DNA of 64,000 bases from Mangrovimicrobium sp033283265 (GTDB lineage Bacteria; Pseudomonadota; Gammaproteobacteria; Pseudomonadales; Halieaceae): NCBI GenBank assembly GCA_033283265.1, contig JAWMQN010000001.1, positions 434,001 to 498,000 on the forward strand, read 5' to 3'. Shown here one piece after another: positions 41,047-51,600 of the stretch (position 1 is its first letter; each line of letters starts with the position of its first letter). Both the position numbers and the translations under genes were made by a program. The notes below the pieces were generated by a model, which saw only the letters and a program-made list of their open reading frames with translations, made no database searches and was not told the DNA's origin.

Positions 41047-42914
41047 GATTTCTCTCCAGCAGCCCGGGCGGCTTCCTGCGGTTCTTCTTCCAGTCCGGGC
41101 AGCTGCAAGCGGATCTGTTTGCGGATATTGCGGGCGCTGATCGGCGTGCCGTCGAAACACAGTACCGATTTCAGCTTGTCGGGGCCGAGTTCGAACTCGG
41201 CCATCAGCAGGGTGCGCAACTGCGCGTCGCGGTTCTGCTCGATGACGAAAACCCGTTCATGCTGGTGCAGGAATTCCTCCACCTCGTCGTTGAAGGGGAA
41301 GGCGCGCACGCGCATGGCGTCGAGGTGAATCCCCTCCTCCGCCAGGTAATCCAGTGCCTCGATCGAGGACTGCTCGCTGGTGCCGAAGTAGAGCACCGCA
41401 TTTCTGGTTTTCTGCTTCGCCGGCAGCAGTTCCGGCCGCGGCACGTGATCCTTCATGGAGTCCCACTTGCGCATCAGGCGGTGCATGTTGTGCTCGTAGG
41501 CCTCGCCCTTCTCGGTGTACACGGCGTACTCGTCACGCGAGGTGCCCCGGGTGAAGAAGGAGCCGCGGGTCGGGTGAGTGCCCGGGTAGGTGCGATAGCA
41601 GATGCCGTCGCCGTCCACGTCCAGGTAGCGGCCGAATTCGATCCCCTCCTCCAGTTGCTCGGTGGTGACCACCTTGCCGCGGTCGTAGCGCCGGCTGTCG
41701 TCCCATTCCAGGGGTTCGGACATGTTGTCGTTCATGCCGAGATCGAGGTCGGTCATGAGGATGATCGGGGTCTGCAGCCGTTCGGCCAGGTCGAAGGCCA
41801 GCGCGCTGAAGTCGAAGCACTCCCTGGGCGTCGAGGGGAACAGCAGCACGTGCTTGGTATCGCCGTGGGAGGCATACGCGCAGGACAGGATATCGCCCTG
41901 CTGGGTACGCGTCGGCATGCCGGTCGAGGGGCCGGCGCGCTGTACGTCGATCAGCACGGTGGGTATCTCGGCGAAGTAGGCCAGGCCGAGGAACTCGCTC
42001 ATCAGCGAGATGCCCGGGCCGGAGGTCGCGGTAAAGGCCCGCGCGCCGTTCCAGCTGGCGCCGATGACCATGCCGATCGCGGCGAGTTCGTCTTCCGCCT
42101 GGACGATCGCGTAGTTGCGCTGGCCGGTACCGGGGTCGATGCGCATGCGCTTGGCATACTTCTCGAAGGCGTCGACCACGGACGTGGACGGCGTGATGGG
42201 ATACCAGGCCGCCACTGTCGCGCCGCCGTAGATGGCGCCGAGGCCGATCGCCGTGTTGCCGTCGAGCAGGATCTTGTCGCCGACGGCATCTGCGGTGCGC
42301 ACGCGGATGCCCAGGGGGCAGTCCAGGTTGGCCTTGGCGTACTGGTGACCGAGCTCCAGCGCGTGGATGTTCGGCAGGATGAGTTTTTCCTTGCCCTTGA
42401 ACTGGTCGGCGACGAGGTCGGTGAGCACCTTGAAGTCCATGTCCAGCAGGGCCGCCAGCGCGCCGACGTAGATCACGTTCTTGAACAGCTGGCGCTGCCG
42501 CGGATCCTTGTACTCGTCGTTGCATATGCTGGTCAGCGGAATACCGATGATGTTCACATCGTTGCGCACCAGGCGCAGGTCCAGCGGCTTGGTGTTGTCG
42601 TAGATGAAGTAGCCACCCGGTTCGACCTCACGGATGTCGTCCGCCATGCTCTGGGGGTTGACCGACAGGGCGATATCCACCCCGCCGCGGCGGCCGAGAT
42701 AGCCGTTTTCACTCACCCGGACTTCGTACCAGGTGGGCAGGCCCTGGATATTCGAGGGGAAAATGTTCTTCGGGCTGACCGGCAGGCCCATGCGAAACAG
42801 CGCCTTGGCGAAGAGGTTGTTGGCACTGGCGGAACCGGTACCGTTGACGTTGGCGAACTTGATGACAAATTCGTTGACCGATTCGATGCGTTTGACGGCT
42901 GACTTCATGATCAT
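41043..42914 (-). CDS. korA: 2-oxoacid:ferredoxin oxidoreductase, fused gamma-alpha subunit
   Basis: 623 residues. The N-terminal gamma domain (residues 10-195, ANVNGTGSASANNLFAKALFRMG) is fused to the alpha pyrimidine-binding domain (GNTAIGLGAIYGGATVAAWYPITPSTS) and a C-terminal transketolase-like domain (VFVIEQNRDAQLRTLL). This fused arrangement is typical of KorA. The start at 42914 overlaps the upstream flavoprotein stop (ATGA); an in-frame ATG at 42908 is also possible. It acts with KorB. Confidence 0.9.
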   Translation of the reverse strand: MIMKSAVKRIESVNEFVIKFANVNGTGSASANNLFAKALFRMGLPVSPKNIFPSNIQGLPTWYEVRVSENGYLGRRGGVDIALSVNPQSMADDIREVEPGGYFIYDNTKPLDLRLVRNDVNIIGIPLTSICNDEYKDPRQRQLFKNVIYVGALAALLDMDFKVLTDLVADQFKGKEKLILPNIHALELGHQYAKANLDCPLGIRVRTADAVGDKILLDGNTAIGLGAIYGGATVAAWYPITPSTSVVDAFEKYAKRMRIDPGTGQRNYAIVQAEDELAAIGMVIGASWNGARAFTATSGPGISLMSEFLGLAYFAEIPTVLIDVQRAGPSTGMPTRTQQGDILSCAYASHGDTKHVLLFPSTPRECFDFSALAFDLAERLQTPIILMTDLDLGMNDNMSEPLEWDDSRRYDRGKVVTTEQLEEGIEFGRYLDVDGDGICYRTYPGTHPTRGSFFTRGTSRDEYAVYTEKGEAYEHNMHRLMRKWDSMKDHVPRPELLPAKQKTRNAVLYFGTSEQSSIEALDYLAEEGIHLDAMRVRAFPFNDEVEEFLHQHERVFVIEQNRDAQLRTLLMAEFELGPDKLKSVLCFDGTPISARNIRKQIRLQLPGLEEEPQEAARAAGEKS

Positions 42915-44698
42915 GCAAGCACCTGCGACGCCTTGCTGACGTTGTAGAGGAATTTCTGCATGTCCCAGGCGGAGGTGGGACAGCGTTCTGCACACAGGCC
43001 GCAGTGCAGGCAGACGTTTTCGTCCTTGACCATGACGCGGCTGGTCGGCAGGTCAGCGGATACATAGAGATCCTGGGCGAGATTCCCGGCAGGCGCGCTG
43101 AGGGTAAGGCGCAGTTCCTCTTCCTCCTCGTTGGCGACGAAACTGATGCAGTCCGTCGGGCAGATATCGACGCAGGCATCGCACTCGATACAGCGGGTTT
43201 CCTCGAACACGGTCTGCACATCGCAGTTCAGGCAGCGCTCGGCTTCCTTGTAGCCCGTCGCTACGTCAAAGCCGAGCTCGACCTCCATCTTGCGGTCGCG
43301 CAGGCTTTTTTCCAGCGGCGCGTGGGGCACCGCGTAGCGTTTGTCGATTTCCACCGCGTTGTCGTAGGACCACTCGTGCACGCCCATTTTCTGGCTGAGC
43401 AGGTTGGTGTAAGGCGCGGGGCGCTCGGTGACCGCCTTGCCCTGGCAGAACAGGTCGATGCTGACCGCCGCCTGATGGCCGTGGGCAACCGCGGTGATCA
43501 CGTTCTCCGGGCCGAAAGCGGCGTCGCCGCCGAAGAAGACTTTGGCGTTGGTGGACTGGAACGTGACCGGGTCGACCACCGGCATGTCCCACCTGCCGAA
43601 TTCGAGGCCGATGTCGCGCTCGATCCAGGGGAAGGCGTTTTCCTGGCCGATCGCCATCAGGACGTCGTCGGCCGCCATGAACACCAGGTCCTCGCCGGTA
43701 GGCACGAGGCTGCGCCGACCATCCTCGTCGTACTTCGCTTCGACCTTCTCGAAGCGCATGCCCTTGAGCTTGCCCTCCTCGATGACGAATTCCTTCGGCA
43801 CGTGGTTGTCATAGATCGGGATGCCCTCGGCCATGGCGTCGTCCTTTTCCCAGGGCGAAGCCTTCATGTCGGCGAAGGGGCTGCGCACGACCACGCGCAC
43901 GTCCTCCCCGCCGAGGCGCTTGGAGGTCCGGCAGCAGTCCATGGCAGTGTTGCCGCCGCCGAGGACCAGCACGTTCTTGCCGATCTTGTGGGTGTGCTCG
44001 AAGGCCACGCTGGAAAGCCAGTCGATGCCGATATGCACCGAGTCACCCGCCTCTTCCAGGCCGGGCAGTTCCAGGCCCTTGCCGCGCGGCGCGCCGGTAC
44101 CGACGAAAACCGCATCGTAACCCTTGTCGAGAATCTCCTTGAGGCTCTCCACCTCGACGTTGAAGGTGGCGTTGATGCCCATGTCGAGGATGTAGTTCAC
44201 CTCCTCGTTCAACACTTCCAGCGGCAGGCGGAAGGAGGGAATCTGGCTGCGCATCATGCCGCCGCCGGCGGACTGGTTGTCATAGATATCGATGCTGTAA
44301 CCGAGCGGCGCGAGGTCCCGGGCGACCGTCAGCGATGCCGGGCCGGCGCCGATGAGGGCAACCCGCTTGCCGTTTTTCTGGCTCGGGATCTCGGGCATGC
44401 GGCGGGCGATGTCGGCCTTGTCCTTGTTGTCCGCGGCAACACGCTTGAGCCGGCAGATCGCCACCGGCTCCTCCTCGACCCTGCCGCGGCGACAGGCGGG
44501 CTCGCAGGGGCGGTCACAGGTGCGGCCGAGAACACCGGGAAACACGTTGGATTCCCAGTTGATCATGTAGGCGTCGGAATAGCGTTGGGCGGCGATCAGG
44601 CGAATGTATTCGGGAACCGGGGTATGCGCGGGACAGGCATACTGGCAATCGACCACCTTGTGAAAGTACTCGGGATTACTTATATCGGTTGGTTTCAC
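42911..44698 (-). CDS. GltD-like NAD(P)H:ferredoxin-type flavoprotein with iron-sulfur domains
   Basis: 595 residues. An N-terminal cysteine-rich domain (CQYACPAHTPVPEYI, then CDRPCEPACRRG), as in glutamate synthase small subunits, precedes an FAD site (GAGPASLTVARDLAPLGY) and an NAD(P)H site (VLGGGNTAMDCC). At the C-terminus two [4Fe-4S] ferredoxin motifs follow (CIECDACVDICPTDC and CLHCGLCAERCP). It should shuttle electrons between NAD(P)H and the KorAB iron-sulfur chain, removing the need for free ferredoxin. It overlaps korA by 4 bases and heads the three-gene operon. Confidence 0.88.
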   Translation of the reverse strand: MKPTDISNPEYFHKVVDCQYACPAHTPVPEYIRLIAAQRYSDAYMINWESNVFPGVLGRTCDRPCEPACRRGRVEEEPVAICRLKRVAADNKDKADIARRMPEIPSQKNGKRVALIGAGPASLTVARDLAPLGYSIDIYDNQSAGGGMMRSQIPSFRLPLEVLNEEVNYILDMGINATFNVEVESLKEILDKGYDAVFVGTGAPRGKGLELPGLEEAGDSVHIGIDWLSSVAFEHTHKIGKNVLVLGGGNTAMDCCRTSKRLGGEDVRVVVRSPFADMKASPWEKDDAMAEGIPIYDNHVPKEFVIEEGKLKGMRFEKVEAKYDEDGRRSLVPTGEDLVFMAADDVLMAIGQENAFPWIERDIGLEFGRWDMPVVDPVTFQSTNAKVFFGGDAAFGPENVITAVAHGHQAAVSIDLFCQGKAVTERPAPYTNLLSQKMGVHEWSYDNAVEIDKRYAVPHAPLEKSLRDRKMEVELGFDVATGYKEAERCLNCDVQTVFEETRCIECDACVDICPTDCISFVANEEEEELRLTLSAPAGNLAQDLYVSADLPTSRVMVKDENVCLHCGLCAERCPTSAWDMQKFLYNVSKASQVLA

Positions 44699-44937
44699 GT
44701 TACTGCTCGTACGGACTGTAGGAAGTTTTCTCGCTAGGGCAAGCCTTGCGGCTCCCGGGTATCCGGGGCCTGGCGACTATTGGCCGGCTGCCGTTTAGTT
44801 ATAGTGTCAAACCGCCAAATTGTGTCACAGAGTGCGCGCCAATGCACCCGGCTGCGCGGCAAAAATGGTTACTTATCCTTCACCTGGACGGGCCCGGCGA
44901 AACCCCGGCGGGGCACCTGCGCCGGCGCGAAAAGCGC

Positions 44938-45543
44938 TCAGAACCAGCCGAAAAACCAGCCCTTGTCCTTGAGGTCTTCCTCGCAACCCGCCAGCTGCTG
45001 CTGGTAACTTCCGGCGCGCCGGGCGACCTTGTTGGCCACGCCCTGCAGCCAGGCCTTGGATTTATAGGTGCCGCGGTTAAAGCCGCCGTGGCCCTCGTGG
45101 TAGGCGAGGTAGAGGCCGTAGGTGTTGCTGGGGGCGATGCTGCTGCGCCGGTTGGATTGCTTGTTGTACCAGCCGATGAAATCGATCGAGTCGGCGAAGT
45201 CGTCGCGGTCGGCGCCGTAGTTGCCGGCATCGCGCACGTACTCCTTCCAGGTGGCGGTTTTCGCCTGGCTGTAGCCGTAGGCATCGGAGGGGCGGGTCCA
45301 GGGGATGAAGCCGAGCAGCTTGCGCCGCGCGGGCCGCGCTTTCGCGTCGAAGCGGGACTCCTGGTACATGATCGCCATCATGGTCGGGATCGGGCTGCCC
45401 CAGTTGTCGCGGGCATCGACGGCATCGCCGTACCAGCCGTCTTTCTCACGGAAAATGTCACAGAGGTTGTCGGGATTACGCGGCGGCGCTGTGGTGCATC
45501 CGGCCAGCAGTAGCGCAAGTACGACAATCCCGAAACGTATCAA
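44938..45543 (-). CDS. Transglycosylase-like (SLT) lipoprotein
   Basis: 201 residues. The lipoprotein signal peptide ends LALLLAGC (lipobox Cys about residue 16). A lysozyme-like SLT domain has the likely catalytic Glu in MAIMYQESRFDAKARP and the YGYSQAKTATWKEY and AYHEGHGGFNRG segments. It is probably an outer-membrane-anchored lytic transglycosylase that trims peptidoglycan. Its ATG overlaps the ligA stop by 4 bases (ATGA), so it is the last gene of smc-zipA-ligA. Confidence 0.87.
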   Translation of the reverse strand: MIRFGIVVLALLLAGCTTAPPRNPDNLCDIFREKDGWYGDAVDARDNWGSPIPTMMAIMYQESRFDAKARPARRKLLGFIPWTRPSDAYGYSQAKTATWKEYVRDAGNYGADRDDFADSIDFIGWYNKQSNRRSSIAPSNTYGLYLAYHEGHGGFNRGTYKSKAWLQGVANKVARRAGSYQQQLAGCEEDLKDKGWFFGWF

Positions 45544-47567
45544 GCAACACCCCCGTACTCGCGAAGGCGCTGCAGGAAGGCCTCCTCGTCGATGACTTCG
45601 ATGTCGAACTCCTGGGCCCTGGCCAGCTTGGAACCGGCGCCGGGGCCGGCCACCACGCAGTCGGTGTTTTTCGACACACTGCCGGCCACCTTGGCGCCGA
45701 GTGCCTGCAGGGCCTGTTTGGCCTCATTGCGGCCCATCGCCTCGAGCTTGCCGGTGACGACCCAGGTCTGGCCGGCGAGGGGCTGGGCGTCCACTGGCGG
45801 TGCCTCCACATCCTCCCAGTGCACTCCGGCGGCCTGCAGCGCCGCGACCACGGCCATGCTGTGGGTGTCGTCGAAAAACTGCCGCAGATGATCTGCCACT
45901 ACCGGGCCGACATCCTCTACCGCCAGCAGTTGCTCTTCGCTGGCGGCCGCCAGCTTGTCGAGACTGCCGAAGTGCCGGGCCAGGTTCAGTGCGGTGGCCT
46001 CCCCCACTTCGCGAATGCCAAGGGCGAACAGGAAGCGCGGCAGGGTCGTCGACTTCCTGTCTTCCAGTACCTGCAAAAGCTTCAGAGCGGACTTCTCCCC
46101 CATCCGCTCCAGTCCCATCAATTGCTCCGCGGTCAATCGATAGATGTCGGCGACGTTACTGACCAGGCCACTGTCGACCAGCTGCTCGATCAACTTGTCA
46201 CCGAGGCCGTCGATGTCCATCGCCCGGCGGGAAGCGAAGTGCCAGATGGCGGCCTTTAACTGCGCGGGGCAGACCAGCCCGCCGAGGCAGCGCAGCACCG
46301 CCTCGCTTTCTTCGCGCTCGACGGCGGAACCGCAGGCCGGGCAGGCCTCGGGAAAAGTGACCTCGCGGGTGTCTTCCGGCCGCTGCTCGAGCACGACTGA
46401 AACTACTTGCGGAATAACGTCCCCGGCCCGGCGTACCACCACCCGGTCACCGATACGCAATTGCAGGCGCTCGATCTCGTCGGCGTTGTGCAGGGTCGCG
46501 TTGCTCACGGTGACGCCGCCGACGAATACCGGTTCCAGCCGCGCCACCGGTGTAATGGCACCGGTGCGGCCGACCTGGAACTCGACGTCGAGCAGCGTGG
46601 TCATCTCCTCCTGGGCGGGAAATTTGCGGGCGATCGCCCAGCGCGGCGCCCGGGCGACAAATCCGAGCTGCTGCTGCAGGGCCAGGGAATTGACCTTGTA
46701 GACGATGCCGTCGATATCGTAGGGCAAGGCATCGCGCTTTGCCGCCAGTTCCAGGTAATAGGCCTCACAGGCCTCGATGCCCTGCACCACCCGCATATCC
46801 CGATTGATGCGCTGCCCCCATTCGGCGAACTGCTCGAGGATGGCCGACTGTGTGCCGGGCAATTCGCCCCCTTCCACCAGTCCGTAGCCGTAGCAGCAAA
46901 ACTCCAGCGGGCGGCTGGCGGTGATCCGTGAATCCAGTTGGCGCAGGCTGCCCGCAGCGGCGTTGCGCGGGTTGACGAAGGTCTTTTCGTCGCGCTCCCG
47001 GGCCTGGCGGTTGAGCGCCTCGAAGCCGGCGCGCGGCATGTAGATCTCCCCGCGCACTTCCAGCACGGCGGGAAAACCGCTGCCGCGCAGGCGCAGGGGG
47101 ATGGACTCGAGGGTGCGCACGTTGCTGGTGATGTCCTCGCCGGTGCTGCCGTCGCCGCGGGTGGCGCCGCGCTCCAGCAGGCCGTCGCGGTAGAGCAGGC
47201 TGACAGCGATACCATCGAGCTTGGGTTCACAGCAGTACTCGAGTACGGCATCCGGCTGGTTGAGCCGGTCGCGCACCCGGCGCTGGAAGTCGGCCAGGGA
47301 TTCGGCGTCGAAGGCGTTGTCGAGGGACAGCATCGGCACTTCGTGGCGCACTGTGCCGAACTTGTCGAGGGGTGTTGCACCCACCCGCTGGGTGGGCGAA
47401 TCCGGCGTCACCAGATCCGGGTGTTCGGCCTCCAGGTGCTTCAGTTTTTCCAGCGTGCGATCGTATTCGGCGTCGGGAACACTGGGCTCGTCGAGCACGT
47501 AGTAGCGGTAATTCCACTCGTGGAGTTGCTCGCGCAAACGGCGCGCTGCTTCGGCGACCTCGGACAT
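45540..47567 (-). CDS. ligA: NAD(+)-dependent DNA ligase
   Basis: 675 residues, full length. The adenylation lysine is Lys116 in CEPKLDGIAVSL. The OB fold follows, then a four-cysteine zinc finger (CPACGS, then C-x-GGLVCPAQ), helix-hairpin-helix repeats and a C-terminal BRCT domain (GQTWVVTGKLEAMGRNEAKQALQALGAKV). It joins Okazaki fragments. It follows zipA by 19 bases. Confidence 0.97.
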   Translation of the reverse strand: MSEVAEAARRLREQLHEWNYRYYVLDEPSVPDAEYDRTLEKLKHLEAEHPDLVTPDSPTQRVGATPLDKFGTVRHEVPMLSLDNAFDAESLADFQRRVRDRLNQPDAVLEYCCEPKLDGIAVSLLYRDGLLERGATRGDGSTGEDITSNVRTLESIPLRLRGSGFPAVLEVRGEIYMPRAGFEALNRQARERDEKTFVNPRNAAAGSLRQLDSRITASRPLEFCCYGYGLVEGGELPGTQSAILEQFAEWGQRINRDMRVVQGIEACEAYYLELAAKRDALPYDIDGIVYKVNSLALQQQLGFVARAPRWAIARKFPAQEEMTTLLDVEFQVGRTGAITPVARLEPVFVGGVTVSNATLHNADEIERLQLRIGDRVVVRRAGDVIPQVVSVVLEQRPEDTREVTFPEACPACGSAVEREESEAVLRCLGGLVCPAQLKAAIWHFASRRAMDIDGLGDKLIEQLVDSGLVSNVADIYRLTAEQLMGLERMGEKSALKLLQVLEDRKSTTLPRFLFALGIREVGEATALNLARHFGSLDKLAAASEEQLLAVEDVGPVVADHLRQFFDDTHSMAVVAALQAAGVHWEDVEAPPVDAQPLAGQTWVVTGKLEAMGRNEAKQALQALGAKVAGSVSKNTDCVVAGPGAGSKLARAQEFDIEVIDEEAFLQRLREYGGVA

Positions 47568-47586
47568 CGTTGCCGCTTACCGGGCG

Positions 47587-48651
47587 TCAGCGCGCCCTTG
47601 CCAGCAACCGGCGTTCGAGATCGCGGATCTGCTGGCGGTTGTGCTCCAGGGCCTGACGGGTGAGCACACTGCGGGTTTCGTCGAGTACGTCGCCACCGAG
47701 GTTGCGCGCTACCGCCTGGGCTGTCTCGAGCATGTAGTCGAAGGCTTTCATCATGTCTTCCGGCCCCGGCAGGGTGACGAAGAACACCAGCCCCGGGGTG
47801 GTGAATTCGGCCATGTTGTCGATGTCGAATACCCCGGGTTGCATCATGTTGGCGACGCTGAACTGGATTTCGCCCTTGCCCGCCTCGAATTCGTGGCGGT
47901 GGAAGAAGCTCATGTCACCGAAACGCAGGTCGCAGGCCAGCAGGATGTGCAGGATGTCCTCGCCCTTGAAGCCGCGCGGGTCCCGCGCCACGACGTTGAG
48001 CATGAACACCTCGGACTCATCCGAGCGCGGCAGGCGGCCGTGATCGTCCGCTGCCACGGCGGGAGGCGCGACATCGAAGGTGGGTAACTCGTCCTCTTCC
48101 TCGCTCCAGTCGAGGTCGGAGAAAAGATCCTCTTCGCGCGCGGCGCTGAGGCCGGCCACCAGGGTCTCTTCCTCTGCGGCCTCGGCCATGGCCCGGGCTG
48201 CGCTGTGCCGTTGCGGCTCCGGTGGCGCCGCAACGGGTTCTGATTCGTCTTCCATGACGGGCTCCGGCGCGGCTTGCACCGGGGCCTCGGGTTCCGGCTC
48301 TACGGCAACGGGCTCCGCTGCTACAGCCTGGGACACCTGCTCGGCTTCCAGTTCCGCTGCCTGCTCGGCTTTCAGTTCCGCCGCCTGCGCAGCGGCTTCG
48401 CGGGCCGCCTGGCCGGCGCGCAGCAGATCGCCGCGACGCACTACCCGGGCGCCGCCATTGGGCAGCTCCTTCAGCCAGGCCAGGTCATCATCCCTGCCGC
48501 TCCTGGCGGCCTCGCTGGCGGCTGCCTGCAACTTCATCCGCACACCCGATCGGCGTTCGTTGTGCACGCGCCGCCAGGCGTCCAGCAGGACCGCCATGAT
48601 CAGCAGCACACCGATAATTACCATCCAGTCGCGTATCGTCAATTCCGCCAT
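47587..48651 (-). CDS. zipA: Cell-division protein ZipA
   Basis: 354 residues. One N-terminal membrane helix (residues 8-24, DWMVIIGVLLIMAVLLDAWRR) is followed by a charged, alanine/glutamate/proline-rich linker (residues 60-195). The C-terminal FtsZ-binding domain (residues 215-345) carries FMLNVVARDPRGFKGEDILHILLACDLRFGDMSFFHRHEF. ZipA tethers FtsZ to the membrane. It is located between smc and ligA, its usual place in pseudomonads. Confidence 0.96.
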   Translation of the reverse strand: MAELTIRDWMVIIGVLLIMAVLLDAWRRVHNERRSGVRMKLQAAASEAARSGRDDDLAWLKELPNGGARVVRRGDLLRAGQAAREAAAQAAELKAEQAAELEAEQVSQAVAAEPVAVEPEPEAPVQAAPEPVMEDESEPVAAPPEPQRHSAARAMAEAAEEETLVAGLSAAREEDLFSDLDWSEEEDELPTFDVAPPAVAADDHGRLPRSDESEVFMLNVVARDPRGFKGEDILHILLACDLRFGDMSFFHRHEFEAGKGEIQFSVANMMQPGVFDIDNMAEFTTPGLVFFVTLPGPEDMMKAFDYMLETAQAVARNLGGDVLDETRSVLTRQALEHNRQQIRDLERRLLARAR

Positions 48652-48663
48652 TGCCGGGCCCCG

Positions 48664-51600
48664 TCAGCTCGCCGCCAGTTCTGCTGCTTCGTCCACATCC
48701 ACGCTAACCAGGCGCGACACCCCGGGCTCGTGCATGGTGACGCCCAGAAGGTGATCCGCCTGTTCCATGGTGATCTTGTTGTGAGTGATAAAAATAAACT
48801 GCACCTTGTCCGACATCTCTTTCACCATGCGCGCATAGCGGCCGGTATTGGCGTCGTCGAGCGGTGCGTCCACCTCGTCCAGCATACAGAAAGGCGCCGG
48901 ATTCAGCTGGAATATCGAGAATACCAGCGCAATCGCGGTGAGCGCCTTCTCGCCGCCGGAGAGCAGGTGGATGGTGCTGTTCTTCTTGCCCGGCGGCCGG
49001 GCCATGATGGCGATACCGGTGTCGAGCAGGTCGTCGCCGGTCATCTCGAGGCTCGCGGAGCCGCCGCCAAAGACCCGCGGGAAGAGCTCCTGCAGGCCGC
49101 TGTTGACCTTGTCGAAGGTGTCCTGGAAACGGTTGCGAGTTTCCTTGTCGATCTTGCGGATCGCCGACTGCAGGGTTTCCAGTGCGCTCTCCAGGTCCTC
49201 GTTCTGGGCGTCGAGGTAGGTCTTGCGCTCGGACTGCAGGGTGTACTCGTCGATGGCCGCGAGGTTGATCGGCCCCAGGCGCGCAATGCGCGCGGCGACC
49301 TTCTCCAGGCGCAGCTGCCACTCGCCCTGCGCCGCTTCCTCGGGCATCGCCTCAAGCACTGCCTCGAGCTCCTGGTTGGCGTCGCGCAGCTGGCGCTGGA
49401 TGTTCTCGATCTGCACCTGCAGGCTCTGGCGGTTGATGCGCCGTTGCTCGAGGTCGCTGCGTACCGCCTGGGCACGGTGCTCGATTGACGAGCGCTGCTG
49501 CTCGCATTCGCGCAGCTGGTGCTCGACTTCCGACACCGACTGGCGGGCTGCGGTCAGTTCGCCCTCGGCCTGCAGCCGCAGCTCCAGCTGTGCTTCCAGT
49601 TCCAGCTCCAGCCCCTCGAGCGGTGAATCGCTCTCGGCCATGCCGGCGCTGAGCCGCTCGCTGCGCTCGCGCAGCTGGCCGACCTGGCCCTCGGTGCGCT
49701 GGATCGACTCGCGCATGGTGGCCGCCTGCGTCTGCAGCGACTGATGGCGCATGGCCGACTGGTGCGCACTGTCCTTGTCGTGGCGCGCCTTCTGCCGGCA
49801 GCTGTCGAGGCGGTTGCGCGCCTCGTCGCGACTGGTCAGCAACTCCTCGCGCTGGCGGGAGTCGGTTTCCATGTTCTCGATGGCCTCGGCGAGCAGCTGG
49901 CGGGCTTCCGCCACGGATTCCTGTTCCTGCTGGAACTGTTCCTGGGCCTCGCGGATATCGGCCGTAATGCGCTCGCGACGCTGGGCGACCTGCTCGTACT
50001 TGGCCTCCATGGCGGAGCGTTTGGCACTCAGGTCGGCGTGCTCGCGAGTGACCGCCTGCAGTTCGCGCTGGCTCTGCTCGCGCTGGGATTCCAGCTGTGA
50101 CAGCTCCTCGCGGGCCGCCTGCTGGCTGGCCTCCAGCGCCTCTTCCTGGGCCGCAGCTGCATCGAGTTGCTGCTCGAGCTCCTCGAGTTGCTGTTGCCGG
50201 GCGATAACCCCGGCCTGTTGTTCATCGCCGCGGGCCACGCGCAGCCAGTTGGGGCCGAGCCAGATGCCGTCGCGCGTTACCACCGATTCATGGGCTGCCA
50301 GCGAACGCCGGATGGCCATGGCCGCGGCGAGGTCGTCCGCTGCCCGGATGCCGCTCAACAGCGCCGTCGCGCGGCCGCCGCACTGCACACGCGCGGCCAG
50401 TGCGTCACTGGCCGGCGCTGCGACGGCACCCGCCTCGACCAGTGCCAGCTGGCCCTTCTCGAGCCCGTCGAGCATCGCGCCGAGGGCGCCGAGGTCATCG
50501 ACACAGACCGCCTGCAGATAATCGCCGAGCACGGTTTCCACCGCCCGCTGCCAGCCTTCCTGTACCTGCAACTGCTCCAGCAGACGCGGTTTGTCGCTTA
50601 GCTGCTGCGCCTCGAGCCAGCTGCCGACACCCTGGCTGGAATCCTCCCGGGCCGCCTGCTGCAGGGCCTCGAGGGAGGCCTGCCGACCACGCATCTGCTG
50701 GCTCTGGGAGCGCAGCTGGTTGAGCTGGTCGGAACAGGCTGCGCTGTGCTCGCGCGCCTCGCTGATGCGGGCGGCGTACTCCTCGCCGCGGCCGCTGTGG
50801 GATTCGAGCTGCATTTCCAGCTCGGCGAGTTGCTCGGCGAGAATTTCCAGTTCGCCGTCATCACTGCCACTGCCCAGGGCCTCGCGTTCCTGCTCGAGTT
50901 GCGCGGCGCGCCCCTGGATGCGCTTCAGTACCTGCTCGAGGTGCTGGATGCGCGATTGCTGGACTTCCGCCTGCTGCCGCGGCGCTGCGGCGGACTGGTT
51001 GAATTCGTCCCACTTCTGCTGCCACAGGTGCATGGCTTCCTCGGCCTGCACCAGGGCCTCGGAGGAGCTTTCCTCCAGTGCCTGCAGCATCTCCAGTTCC
51101 GGCGCCAGGGCCTCGACCTCGGCTTCCCAGGTGAGCAGCTTCTCGCGGTCGGTAATCAGGTGGGACTCGGCTTCCTTCAGGCTCTCGTCGGTCTGGGCGA
51201 GGTCCTCGGCCAGCTGCCGGCTGCGCTCCTTCTGGTGGCGGATGGTCTGCTCGATACGCGCGACCTCGGCGCCGAGGGAGTAGTAATCGGCCTGCACCTT
51301 GTTGAAGGCATCGGTGCGGTCGGTGTGCTCGACCCGGTGCTGCTCGATGGCGGTATCGACCTGCTGGTGCTCGGCGTGCACCGCCTCGAGTTTCACTTCC
51401 AGCTCGCCGATCGCCTGGACCAGCTCCCTGACCTGGGCGTCCAGCTCGCGCCACTGCAGGGCCATCAGCTGGGCCTTCAGGCTGCGCTCCTCTTCCTTGT
51501 ACTCGCGGTATTTCTCCGCCGCCTGGGCCTGGCGCTGCAGGTGCTGCAGCTGGCGTTCGAGCTCGTCGCGCAGGTCGGTCAGGCGCTCGAGGTTCTCCAG

